This document shows positions 21,956 to 32,415 of a stretch of 64,000 bases of DNA, piece after piece. The translations under genes and the position numbers were made by a program. Below the pieces are notes generated by a model that was not told where the DNA came from, did no database searches, and saw only the letters and a list, made by a program, of their open reading frames with translations. The stretch lies in contig CP038112.1 in assembly GCA_004519485.1 (NCBI GenBank), positions 186,001 to 250,000 of the forward strand, given 5' to 3'. This DNA is from Nannochloropsis oceanica. Lineage: Eukaryota > Sar > Eustigmatophyceae > Eustigmatales > Monodopsidaceae. Within the stretch, counting starts at the first letter, position 1. Every line of letters starts with the position of its first letter.

Positions 21956-23619
21956 ATGTCGCGCGTGTGCTTTGCCCTCCTTGGATTGCTGGCCTCTCAG
22001 ACCAGCGGTTTCGTCATCCCCACGACCCACATCATCCGTGCTCCCAAGGCCTCCACCACCCAGCTTGCCGCGGTACGTACCGAGTGCCCAATGCCCTTTC
22101 GCTCTCGTCTAGATCTACGAAGGGCTGATTGGAGATGTCGCGATATCAATCTATTTGTAGATGAGCTTATTTACCTTTTATGGCCTCAAGCAATGTGGTG
22201 GTCGGGAGGTGGTTGTGTATGGACATCGTCGTGTGCCACGCACTGCCTCCAAGCTGGAGCTGCCCATTTTTCGATCTTCAGTGCGTCTCGTTTAGACAAG
22301 ACAAACCATCATAAACCTAGATCATCCAATCCCGTGCGCTCAGGCCCCTTGATACACTCCCATATTTCTGGTGGCCCAGTTCATCCTTTCACCCCCATCC
22401 AGTTATCCACCCGAGTGTCCCCCATCCCGCCATCCTATATCTCCTCAATCCCACACATCCCCAGACCACCATGGCCGCCGATGTCAAGCAAAAGCCCCAT
22501 GGCGGAAAACTTGTGGATTTGATGGTGGAGGGTGCTGCTGCCGAAGCCGCAATTGCCCGCGCTACATCCGAAGTTGAGCTCTCTGATCGCCAGCTGTGCG
22601 ACGTGGAGCTGATCGTGAACGGGGGCTTCTCCCCCCTGACCGGCTTTATGAATGAGGAAGAGTACAAGAGCGTGGTGGAGACACACCGCCTGCCCAATGG
22701 CCTCTTGTTTGGCCTGCCCGTTGTGTTCGACACGGACAGCGAGACCATTCAACCCGGGGCTAGCATTCTCCTTAAGCAGGGGGATCGCCCCATCGCAGTT
22801 TTTGATGTATCTGCCAAGTACACCCCCAACAAGCCTTTGGAAGCCCTGAAATGCTACGGAACCTCCTCACTGGAGCATCCTGGTGTCCAAATGATTGCGA
22901 TGGAACGTGGCAAATACTACCTCGGAGGGCAGCTCACGGGTTTGAACCTCCCTGTCCGCGATTTCAACTGCAAGACTCCCAAGGAAGTGCGTGCGGGCCT
23001 TCCCAAGGCTAAGGACGTGGTGGCGTTTCAATGCCGCAACCCCGTCCACCGAGCACACTACGAGCTCTTCACTCGTGCACTGGACGCCCCTAACGTCGAG
23101 AAGGATGGGATCGTCCTCGTCCACCCTACCTGTGGTCCAACCCAAGCCGATGATATTCCGGGTATCGTCCGTTACCGCACGTACGAGGTGCTGAAGGAAG
23201 AAACTGCAAACCCCCGCATCGAGTGGGCGTATCTCCCTTACTCCATGCACATGGCCGGTCCTCGTGAGGCACTGCAACACATGATGATTAGGAAGAACTA
23301 TGGATGCACTCATTTCATCATCGGTCGGGACATGGCCGGCAGCAAGAGCTCGGTGTCTGGGGAGGATTTCTATGGCGCGTATGACGCCCAAAACTTCGCC
23401 AAATCGATCAGCAAGGAGCTGGGGGTTGATACCGTGCCCAGCCTGGACCTGGTGTTTACGGAGGAGGAGGGGTACGTGACAGCGGAGAGGGCAAAGGAGG
23501 CGAATTTGAGTATTAAGAAGTTGTCGGGCACCAAGTTTAGGCAAATGCTCCGTGCGGGGGATGATATTCCGGAGTGGTTTGCATTTAAATCGGTCGTGAA
23601 GGTGTTGAGGGAGACGTAA
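21956..23619 (+). CDS. ATP sulfurylase with bipartite plastid leader
   Basis: ATP sulfurylase makes adenosine 5'-phosphosulfate from ATP and sulfate, the first step of sulfate assimilation. Exons are 21956-22072 and 22465-23619, joined in phase 0, giving 423 residues. Exon 1 encodes only the leader: a signal peptide (CFALLGLLASQTSG) followed by FVIPTTHIIRAP, with Phe at the expected cleavage site as in secondary plastids. Exon 2 starts two codons before an internal Met (MAADVKQK), which could start a shorter, leaderless protein. Active-site motifs are QCRNPVHRAH (near residue 227, the QxRN and HxxH signatures) and HFIIGRDMAG (near residue 320). The length suits the sulfurylase alone, with no APS-kinase domain. 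It likely acts in the plastid stroma. Confidence 0.95.
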
Positions 23620-24592
23620 GGGCGAGGGGCGTGAGAGAGAGTGGGAAGGAGAGGGAAGGAGAGAAGGAGAGAAGGAGGGAGGGAGGGAGGCGAGGGGATG
23701 GTGGGAAGTGAGTGGTGGCAGCGGCGCGCCATCAAGGGTGTAGAAGGAGGAAGTGCGCGAGGTGGCGATGGAGGGAGGGAAGGCAGAGGTATTGATAAAG
23801 CAAATAGAGGAGGGGTATACAGAGTGCCAGAATAATACTTATACATGGGAAGAAAGCAGGAAGGGAAGGAGGGATGGGGAAAGGAAGCGAGGAAAGTCGC
23901 ATGAGGGGGCGAAAAGAAGAAGCTTGTCAGATTTTAGTCGGGTGTGGCAGGTGCTCCACACTTGAAGAGGACAAGAAGAAAAATGAAAGCCGGACGATAT
24001 GAAACAGTGCGTTTGGCTGTCGGTAATTATTCATTTCTCGTACCTCAACCTTTCTCCTCTCTCTCCTCTTTTTCTCTGTCGGAGACGGGTCCGCAGACAT
24101 ACACACATCCTTCGTCTTTCTTTGCTCTTGTTTTCCCTCCCCCCTTTCTCCCTCTCCCTCCTCATCTTCCCTCTCTCTATATGCTTCCATCTCCTTCCCG
24201 TCACTTGTCACACGCTCCCCGCCTCAATCATGCATAATTGGTTGTGTTAAGTAGTTGTGATCATTTAAAATGTGTGTCGATATCTCGTACACACGCACAC
24301 ATGCAGAACGCTCCTTCCCCCCCTCCCACTTTTCGTCCCCGTTTAATGAGTACAATACAGGCCTCTTTCTCACGCATCTCACGCACCCACCACTCTCTCG
24401 AAACAGGATTATTTTTACTCTTCGTCCTCCCTTCCTCTTGTACACTTAATTTGTATCAACATATGTTTTTTTCTTCACCCTTACATACACTCATCCCTCA
24501 TCCTCTTCCTCTTCATCTTTTTCCTCCTCCTCTTCTTCTCCGCTCTCTGAATCTTGCGCTCTCGGTGTTTCTTGCTCGCTATCTCCTCCCCC
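23620..24592. other. Convergent 3' flanks, low-complexity
   Basis: This lies between ATP sulfurylase (+) and the PDZ/LysM gene (-). It holds a GGGA/GAAG-rich stretch at about 23640-23700 and long C/T-rich sequence at 24040-24592. No gene is supported. Confidence 0.45.
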
Positions 24593-26206
24593 CTATACAA
24601 CTCCCCCAAGATCCACTACTGGAAACAGGACGGGTCGGCCACTCCCCCCTCCCTCCATCCCTCCCTCCTTCCCTCCCCCACTCCCACGACTACTACTACT
24701 ATCACTGCTACTGTAACTCCCACTGCTGCTGGTCCGCGGAGAGGACGATAGCGGCGACGACGCCCCGCCTTTTCCCTTCCACAGCACCCCAACGGCCGAG
24801 GGAGATATGTACGAAGTAGCAGCAGTGACAGCGGAAACAGCAGCAGGAGCAGCACTAGGAAAGATAATTAAGCGCATTCCCTCCTCTAGAAAGCTTTGTT
24901 CCCCTACAGGGAAGTAATTGCGATTGGCCCTTCGGATATCGAGTTCGCTCACTCCGTAACGGGCACACAACCCCTTCATCGTCTCTCCCCTCACCACCAC
25001 ATGCTGCCTCCTCCTCTGCTGCTGCTCCTGCTGCTGCCTTTGCGGATGCTGCTCTTGCTGCCGATGCTGATGCTTCCATCCCTCCCTCCAACAGTACCCG
25101 AACCCCTCATCCTCGTCGTCCTCCTCCGAACTCGACATCTTCATCACCACCCCTCCTCCAGCCCTTCCTCCCTCCCTACCTCGTCCCCCCAATCCACCGC
25201 CTCGTGCCACCCAGGCCGCCGTCGCCTTCCCATCATATTCTACATTTCTGACCCTGAGCTTCTGTCCTGATATCAACACACCTGCTGGCTCGCCTACCTT
25301 GAATTTATCTCTGTTGTCCCTTCGCAAGACATCGATTTTGAGACCGAAGGACCGAGCTAGCGAGGGCAACGTATCCCCTGCCTGGATGAGGTAGATGAAG
25401 ATAGGGAAGCACCACAACGGCTCGTAGAATGCGTGATCTGGATTTGTTTTGTCTCCCCATGATTCATAGGGCTGTAACGGCATGTATCGTGACTGATTAA
25501 GGCGCTTGCTGCTGGAGCTGGTGCTGGCGCTGGCGCCGGTGCTTACCAGGGAGGAAGAGAGGGAGGGCGAGGAGGGGGAGAAGGAGATACAGCCTCCCCC
25601 AGTCATGAGCATGGACAAAATTGAAGTGTACTGGTCATTTTCGTCTGGCGAAGAAGAATAGTAGGAAGAAGACTCACCGGAGGAGATGGAGGAAGAGGAC
25701 GAAGAGGTGGAGGGATCATCCATGTTTACGTACTCGGCATGAGGATTCTCCTTGCGCAGTAGCCGTACGGCCACTATCTCCTCCTCGTCCCCGCTTTGAA
25801 TAAGCAAGTGCTGAACCTGCTTGATCGAAAATACGGGCTGTCCATTCACGTGCGTTAGGCGGTCTTGTTCCTGTATGTGGGCCAGGCCTGAGTGTAACGC
25901 TGCAGAGCGATGCTGCGGATGGTGGTGACACTCGTTCGGGTATGCCTCCCCATCGAAGGCCTCGAAAGCATGAACGTGCCGTACTTCCAGGATGTCGGGG
26001 TAGACAGGCGAAGGCGCTATCTGCAATTGTTTGGTCTCAATGTCCTGACGAGGAGACAGGGCTTTGAGTAAAGACGCCCGGGACAAACTCACCAAGTAGA
26101 CAAGTGGAAATTTGATGCACTTTATCAAAATAGGCTCATCGAGCAAGGGCGTCGAGAGCTGAAGCTTGTGCAGCTGAAATAGCGGGTCGTCGTGGTCATG
26201 GTCCAT
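24593..26206 (-). CDS. PDZ domain plus two LysM domains protein
   Basis: The assignment rests on pattern. Residues about 67-154 look like a PDZ domain (SGLAHIQEQDRLTHVNGQPV then EEIVAVRLLRKEN). Two LysM repeats follow: one near residues 270-320 (IQAGDTLPSLARSFGLKIDVL), the other near 402-447 (VRGETMKGLCARYGVSELDI). Linkers are Ser-rich and Gln/His-rich. LysM modules bind N-acetylglucosamine-type glycans such as peptidoglycan and chitin, or serve intracellularly in some eukaryotes; PDZ modules bind protein C-termini. The start shown is the first ATG in frame (537 residues). The frame stays open 60 bases upstream without an ATG, so a 5' exon is likely; a candidate lies near 26650-26806 (MWLFYRSPHR). 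No transmembrane segment is obvious. Confidence 0.8.
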   Translation of the reverse strand: MDHDHDDPLFQLHKLQLSTPLLDEPILIKCIKFPLVYLVSLSRASLLKALSPRQDIETKQLQIAPSPVYPDILEVRHVHAFEAFDGEAYPNECHHHPQHRSAALHSGLAHIQEQDRLTHVNGQPVFSIKQVQHLLIQSGDEEEIVAVRLLRKENPHAEYVNMDDPSTSSSSSSISSGESSSYYSSSPDENDQYTSILSMLMTGGGCISFSPSSPSLSSSLVSTGASASTSSSSKRLNQSRYMPLQPYESWGDKTNPDHAFYEPLWCFPIFIYLIQAGDTLPSLARSFGLKIDVLRRDNRDKFKVGEPAGVLISGQKLRVRNVEYDGKATAAWVARGGGLGGRGREGGRAGGGVVMKMSSSEEDDEDEGFGYCWREGWKHQHRQQEQHPQRQQQEQQQRRRQHVVVRGETMKGLCARYGVSELDIRRANRNYFPVGEQSFLEEGMRLIIFPSAAPAAVSAVTAATSYISPSAVGVLWKGKGGASSPLSSSPRTSSSGSYSSSDSSSSRGSGGGKEGGMEGGGSGRPVLFPVVDLGGVV

Positions 26207-26940
26207 GAAAGCCTGCAGGTTTGCTTGTTGATTGCAGTCCAAAATGATGCCCGACCCGCCACGCCAATGCTGCTGCTACTACTACTGCACCCGTGCTCGA
26301 CTGAAGGTACCCTGAGAAATAGAGATTGGCACCGGAAAGGGAAGAACAATACATAAATCATCAAAAGGTGCTATACCAGGCTCACCGCATGGACTGGTGT
26401 GTGACCACGCTACAGAAGTCAAATTGCTTAGTTCAATTTTTGCACGTGCGTGTCGCTCGCTGTCGGTTGACCCACCGTGGCACAGGCATAGGCAGTTTGC
26501 GCGAACTCCGGAAAAGAGACCGTTCCGGACTAAGAAAACGGCGGAGGTACAACAAGGCCATTAAATGGTGATTTTCGATCAAACCATGGCCCAGACGGAA
26601 TAGAGGGATTTAAATCGGGAGCATGAAGAGGTCACACGTTCTACTCGGCGCTTGGCTAATGGCGAACGGCAACCAACGGAGCGTGCCGCGGGCGCCTTGA
26701 TGATTCCACTATGGCCTGGCGCGCGGACAGCAGATCCGTAGGCGGCGGCGCCTTCTGGCTCTTGCTGTTGGCATAGCGATGCGGAGACCGATAAAAAAGC
26801 CACATATGTACATCAGGTAAGAAAGTGATTGTCTTTCAGACGTTAAATCGTGGTGTTTGGGATGTCACTCACCCACCCGCTCACACACTCACGCACAAGC
26901 ACGCATACACATTCACCCACCCACCCACTTACTCCCTCCG
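26207..26940. other. 5' flank of the PDZ/LysM gene with a CA-rich simple tract
   Basis: This probably contains the missing first exon and promoter of the PDZ/LysM gene. A degenerate CACC/CACT-rich tract covers about 26872-26935. No other gene is recognised. Confidence 0.4.
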
Positions 26941-26944
26941 TAGC

Positions 26945-27420
26945 AGTTTCAGGAATAAGGTGGGGGGGAAGGGGGATAACGAGGAGAAGGAGGAAGAGGA
27001 GAAGGAGGAATAGGATGAAGAGTATGGGACGGAGGAGGATGAAGACTGCGAAGCCTCCCTGTCATCGTCGGGTGTCTCAACCGCCGACTGGGGCGGCGTG
27101 CATAAGCGGAATGATCGGGGGAAGAGACAAAGGGCGATGGCGACTGTATTCATAAAGCGTCAAAAGACAATTGACGAGAAGATGAAGATAGCCGAGCCCA
27201 TCGAAGCCATATTAAATTTAATGACGATTGAAGTGGAAAGTAAGAAGATAGAAGAGGAATGGGAGGAGGAGGATAGGAAGAAAAAAATGAAGAGAACCTG
27301 GAGCAATTGGTGAAGCTCCATAAGCTCATGCTGGACTCTAATTTGACTGCGGCCGCGCTCCCCCGCCTCATGAAGAGGCGGTGGGAGAAGCTGTACAGTG
27401 CCGGCGACGACGAGGAGTAG
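26945..27420 (+). pseudogene. Broken acidic/basic charged frame beside the transposase remnant
   Basis: In + orientation a charged sequence (GVHKRNDRGKRQRAMATVFIK, then KIEEEWEEEDRKKKMKR) runs across one in-frame stop near 27010. It changes frame near 27296 into LEQLVKLHKLMLDSN and ends at a stop near 27420. It lies tail-to-tail with the Harbinger transposase remnant. Harbinger elements usually carry a second, Myb-like gene; this may be its decayed copy, but I see no clear Myb repeat. Confidence 0.3.
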
Positions 27421-27498
27421 GATCGATAGATGCATGAAACGAAAGAAGTGAAACACGAATGTTATGTCGCATACGTAGTACGAATAATTTCTTTTGAC

Positions 27499-28067
27499 TC
27501 ACTCATCTTCTTGTTCTTCTGATGTCCGTAGTTGAAAGACACCCATTTGCTCCAGGCGGGGTGGGAGAGGATCGCGGAATTGTCGTTCTTCCAAAAAATA
27601 CTCAAGTGTCGGCGGGCACCACCCAAAGAACTCCAAGATTTGGTTCCCTCCCCGCACGCACGTCCAAACGTTGCGCAAGAAGCAACCGACGAGGTTTCTC
27701 TTGCACACATCCCCGTCGCCGACACGCTCTGTTCGTACGAAAACAACGGCCGAAAGCTGCTGCGTAATGTGCCCTATTGTTTGCTCCACAGTCACGCGCA
27801 CGCGCGAAATGCGCGTGTTTCTGATGGACTCAACCTCCGTCGCTACAGTGTGCCTGAATGGCTTCGAGATGAAACGCAAAGCACCGAAAGCTGGGTCCAC
27901 AAACAATTTGTAATCCCGCCCCTCCTGGCCACAAAAGCCAGCCAAGCGCTTCTCGATGCGCGAATCCAAAACCATAGCGCTGTCGGAAATGCGGCCAGGG
28001 TAGGGTCCAGCGTCTTCCTCCACCAGACCGACGGGAGAGGGATGATCAGATACTTAAAGCCGTGCAC
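27499..28067 (-). pseudogene. PIF/Harbinger-type transposase remnant (DDE_Tnp_4)
   Basis: The C-terminal catalytic half of a Harbinger transposase is readable. It runs HGFKYLIIPLP, then a one-frame shift, then EEDAGPYPGRISDSAMV (region of the second Asp), YKLFVDPAFG, RVTVEQTIGHI (the catalytic Glu) and the family-typical ending NQILEFFGWCPPTLEYFL. The N-terminal DNA-binding part and the first catalytic Asp are not found. With one frameshift and a missing 5' half, it is a dead copy of a plain DNA transposon. I could not find terminal inverted repeats or a target duplication by eye. Confidence 0.7.
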
Positions 28068-28295
28068 AACCCCACCAAAATTACCCCCTCCCCCACCCAC
28101 AACACTCCCCTTCTTTTCTTGAATTCCTTTCCGTGGTCAACGCGTCTGAATTGTTGATTCTTTCATCGGGTTGGTTTCGGTGCCTTCTTAAAGCAAAATG
28201 TTCTCCACCGCTAGTCAGTATCCCCCGCATTCTACCGCGCACCACACCACACACTCCAGCCCCTTAATTCTCCTTCTTCTCCCCTCCCCGTGCGC

Positions 28296-31200
28296 TCATA
28301 CCCCTTCCTTCTCTTTCTCCTTCTCCTCCTTCACCTCCTCCCGCACCTCCAGGACCTCGTGCAGCTCCTTGGTCTCTGCCACCGCGTGTCCTAGGCCGGC
28401 AACCAATTCCTCCACCTCGTACAGACCCAGCTGGCCACCCAGGCGGGTGCGGATGGTCACACCGCCACTCTCTACCTCCTGTTATGTTTGAAAAACCGAT
28501 TTGCAGGTAAGGAAAGGACGGATATAAGAATGTAAAAATTGAGAACCTTCAGTTTAAACATTTATGAAGTAAATTTCCTGGATATCTCTTGACAATTAAA
28601 GCCTGTGTCCGCCCACATCCCGTATTTCGGTTATGCTCTCTCTGACATCCTGATGCCCCTGAGGGTCCCAAAATATGAAACATTCGCTATCACGTACACA
28701 TATTACACAAAAATAAAGCATATTACCACCGTCTTTATAACCATACCTTAGCCCCGATGATTCCCATGACCGGAATGCGTGCTTGCTCGGCGTTGCGGAT
28801 TTGCTTCCCCAATCGTTCGGACCCCGCATCGACTTCAACGCGATATCCCGCCAAGGCGAGCCGTTTCTTAACGGCCTGTGCATGCTCAAACGCCTTGGAG
28901 ATAGGGAGCGAGGGAAGGGGGAGGGGAGAGGGGGGTAACGTGGGTGATTGGAAAGTGAGGGGAGCACTAAAAGCGTGGTTGGTAGGTAAACGAGACAGGG
29001 TGTTTCTCGCTTAGTGCGGCCTCGTCCCCTTACCATGTCTGTCGTCGGCAACAGGCGCCGACAGACCGGCATTATTCATAGGGTGATGACCCCCACCTTT
29101 TCCCTTCGCCCTCCCTCCTTCCCTTCCCCTCCCTCTTCTCCTTACCTTGTCCGTCACTGGCAACAAGCGCATTTGAACAGGGCTCATCCACAATGGGAAA
29201 TCCCCGGCAGTATTCTCAACCAAGATGCCGAAGAAACGTTCGATGGAGCCGAAGATAGCACGGTGGACCATGATGGGGCGTTTCTGGGGGAGGGAGGGAA
29301 AGGAGGAAGGGAGTGAGGGAAGAGGGGAGGAGGGCGTGGACATGAGCCACGTGCACCATGAGGGCCGTTTCTTACGAAAAAAAAACAGGGAAGGAGGGAA
29401 GGAGGGAAGGAGGGAAGGAGGATGTGTCGTACCTTCCTTCAAGGATACACACAGAAGGTAGATAGGTAGATAGGGAGGGAGGGAGGGAAGGAGGGGTAGA
29501 CACTCGTTCGTACCTTGGCCCCATCGTCGGCCACGTACTCCAAGCCGAAACGCTCGGGGAGGTTGAAGTCGCACTGGATGGTAGAGCATTGCCAGAGGCG
29601 GCCTACGTGGTAGGGAGGGAGGGAGGGAGGGATGGAGAAAGGGGGGTATATACGTGAATGTATCTGCACCTTCCTATTCTACTGGAAGGAAAGGAGGGAC
29701 GGAGAGGCGGAGGTACGATTGACCCGTGTATCAACAGCATTCATTCATCACCTCGAGGTTCTCAAATTCCCTTCCTCCCATCCTCCCTCCCTCCATTCCA
29801 CCCTCCCATCCCCCAACCCACCAATGGCATCCCGGATCTTAATATCGATCTTCGGACCGTAAAACGCGCCTCCCCCCTCATCCACCTCATACCCCCACCC
29901 TTTCCTCTCCAATGCGCCGACCAAGGCCGCCGTGGCCGCCGTCCATATCTCAGGGCTCCCGACACTCTTCTCTGGCTGCGTTGAAAGCATCACCTCGTAT
30001 TCACTGAACCCGAATTTGGATAGAATCGATTCGACCAAATCTAGGACTCCGCGGATCTCTTCTTGGAGCTGAGAAGGCAAGCAGAAGATGTGGGCGTCGT
30101 CTTGCGTAAAACCGCGCACACGCATTAAGCCGTGCAGGGTGCCTGAGCGTTCATACCTAGAAAACGAAGGAAGTGAGGGAGGGAAGGGGGGGGGGGAGGG
30201 AGGGAGGGAGGGAGGGAGGGAGGGAGGGAGGGAGGGAGGGAGGGAGGGAGGGAGGTGAGTCGCACGGACTGAAGCTGGTTGAACCCCCCCTCCCTCTCCC
30301 CCTCCCTCCCTTCTCACTACCCCTCCCCTTCCTCCCTCCCTCCCTACCGGTACACTGTTCCAAGCTCCGCCCAACGGATCGGCAGTTCTCGGTAGCTCCG
30401 CAGCGTGTCCTTGTAAATCAAGCAATGAAACGGACAATTCATGGGCCGAATCTGAAACGCCTCGGTCTCCACCTCCATCTGGTCGAACATGCCCTCCTTG
30501 TAAAAATCGAAATGTCCGCTCGTCTTCCACAGGTTCAGGTTCGCCATGTGCGGCGTGTAGAGGAGGGCGTACCCCCGTCGTTCGTGCTCGTCCTTCCAGA
30601 AATCTTCGATGATCTTCCGGATCGTCGCCCCCTTGGGGTGCCAAAACACCAACCCCCCCCCCGCGTCCTCTTGGATCGAAAACAAATCCAACTTCTTCCC
30701 CAACACTCGGTGGTCCCTTTTTTTCGCCTCTTCCATCACACGCTGGTACTCCCGAAGTTGATCCTTGCTCTCCCAAGCGGTGCCGTAAATCCTCGTCAGC
30801 ATGGCGTTCTTCTCGTCCCCTCGCCAGTACGCACCCGCCAGCGACTCGAGCTTAATGGCATTAGCGGGCAGGTCGCCCGTGGACTCGACGTGGGGGCCCG
30901 CGCAGAGATCCCACCATTCCTCTCCGATGTGGTAGATGGTGATGGGTTCAGTCTGCGAGGGAGGGAGGGTGAGAGAAGGGAGGAAGGAAGTCATTGCACA
31001 CCATCTAGCTTTCCATTCATGCGCACCAGATAGATCATGTCTTCCTTTTCTTCCTCCCTCCCTCCCTCTCTCCTTTCTTCTTTCCTCACCTTAATCCCGT
31101 CCAAAATCTCCAGCTTGTACTTCTCCCCGTTCGCGACGATGCGTTTCCTGGCCTCCTCCCTCGACACTTCCTCCCTCCTCAGCGGCATCCTCTTCTTGAT

Positions 31201-31719
31201 GATCCTCTCCATTTCCTTCTTGATCTTACTCAAGTCCTCTTCCGTAAACTTCGTGTCGCCAGTGTCGAAATCGTAGTAGAAACCATTCTCAATCCAAGGG
31301 CCAATTGTGACTTGGACGGAAGGAAAGAGGCGCTGGACTGCCATGGCCATGACGTGGGCGGAAGTATGACGGATCCTTAACAAATTGGGACTTTTGTCGT
31401 TGGTGGGAAGTTTGATCGTCTCCTTCACGGGTGCATCGGCGATAGCGGTGCCACTGGCGGCGTTAAGATGGGAGGGGGTGAAACGACGAGGTTCGAAGAA
31501 CGGGGTAGGGCCGTGGAACCGTTGTGAGGTGCGGGGGGAGGAGGGGCTGTAGCTCAGGGCACGGCTGCTGCTGGTGGTGGAAGAGGATGAAAATGTTGAT
31601 CGTACAAAAGCACTGACAAGGCCGCGTCGACTGCCGCTGCTACTGCTGCTGAGGGTGCGACGGGCGGCCGTGCTGGCCGTGCTGGCCGTGGAGGAGGAGG
31701 CGAGGAGGAGCAGGAGCAT
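28296..31719 (-). CDS. Threonyl-tRNA synthetase, organelle-targeted
   Basis: This class II synthetase charges tRNA-Thr. Seven exons on the minus strand: 31090-31719, 30348-30952, 29822-30156, 29514-29602, 29146-29283, 28747-28893 and 28296-28478, all phase-consistent, giving about 708 residues. The N-terminus has a hydrophobic start ([10 protein letters not shown]) and about 90 Ser/Arg-rich residues, a leader fitting plastid and/or mitochondrial import. The editing (N2) domain shows [11 protein letters not shown] and [10 protein letters not shown]. The catalytic core shows MNCPFHC (zinc Cys), motif 2 around [20 protein letters not shown], and YGPKIDIK. The anticodon-binding domain ends the protein. 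The frame stays open upstream of 31719 without an ATG, so this is the start. The intron after 29146 contains a degenerate copy of the preceding exon's end. Confidence 0.95.
29028..29072 (-). repeat. Degenerate duplicate of a ThrRS exon end, including its splice donor
   Basis: Read on the minus strand, this stretch ([12 protein letters not shown] followed by GGTAAGG) mirrors 29139-29187 ([13 protein letters not shown] followed by GGTAAGG). I count 29 matches in 42 aligned bases. The family alignment needs only one copy, so this intronic one looks like a small tandem duplication. Confidence 0.5.
30194..30255 (+). repeat. (GGGA)n tract inside a ThrRS intron
   Basis: About fifteen GGGA units on the + strand read as a CCCT tract in the sense of the ThrRS transcript, in the intron between 30156 and 30348. 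Similar shorter tracts are at about 16390-16425, 17295-17322, 29472-29490 and 29610-29630. Confidence 0.9.
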
Positions 31720-32415
31720 GGTCAAGCCGGCAGGCGGAGACAGGAAGGACAACGCAGGGAGCTGACGCTTTTGAAAGGCAGCGCCTGCGTGTGTGCGCGA
31801 AAATAGGAGGAAAAGGTCTGATTGTGTCGTGTACTAGACCAGGTTATGTTCACCCCCTCTCCCACGTACGCTGTTCAGATACTCGGTTTTGCCTCTCTGC
31901 CTTACCTCGGCACTCGCGCTCCATTGATCAAGACCGCCCTCCTGCCTTTCGAGACAACCACAGACACCTGCAGCTGCTGTGCGTGCTGGTTGAAACGCCC
32001 CTATTTGTTGTATTTTAGTGTCGGTTCGAGTGTGTGAGGCAAGTTGCCAAGTCATTGCTGCAATCGATCTCTTCGTTATGAACGGCCTCGCTCCCGTCTG
32101 ATGATCATCTCAGCTCTGGCAGCCGTTGGTCTCCATATTGCGCTTCACCCTTACAAACAAGCCCCTCCACCCTCATGGCCACCGGGCACATTTGCCAGCA
32201 TCGTAGATGCGGGCAGATGTAGCATCTGGACAGCGTCGGGTCGCGCAAACGAGGCTGGCAAGCGGCTGTGACATGTGGCTACGGAGGGGGAGAGGCAGGA
32301 GGCTACGCATCATCGACGCCCCTTTTCACCTCCACCCCATTCCCACAACCCATCGTGTTCTGTCTACGCTCAGACTTAACCCATGATCCTATCACTACAC
32401 AACAGTCGTACAAGC
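31720..32415. other. Divergent promoter region, ThrRS / eIF3f
   Basis: About 700 bases separate two outward-facing genes. I see no supported coding frame; both promoters and leaders must lie here. Confidence 0.5.
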
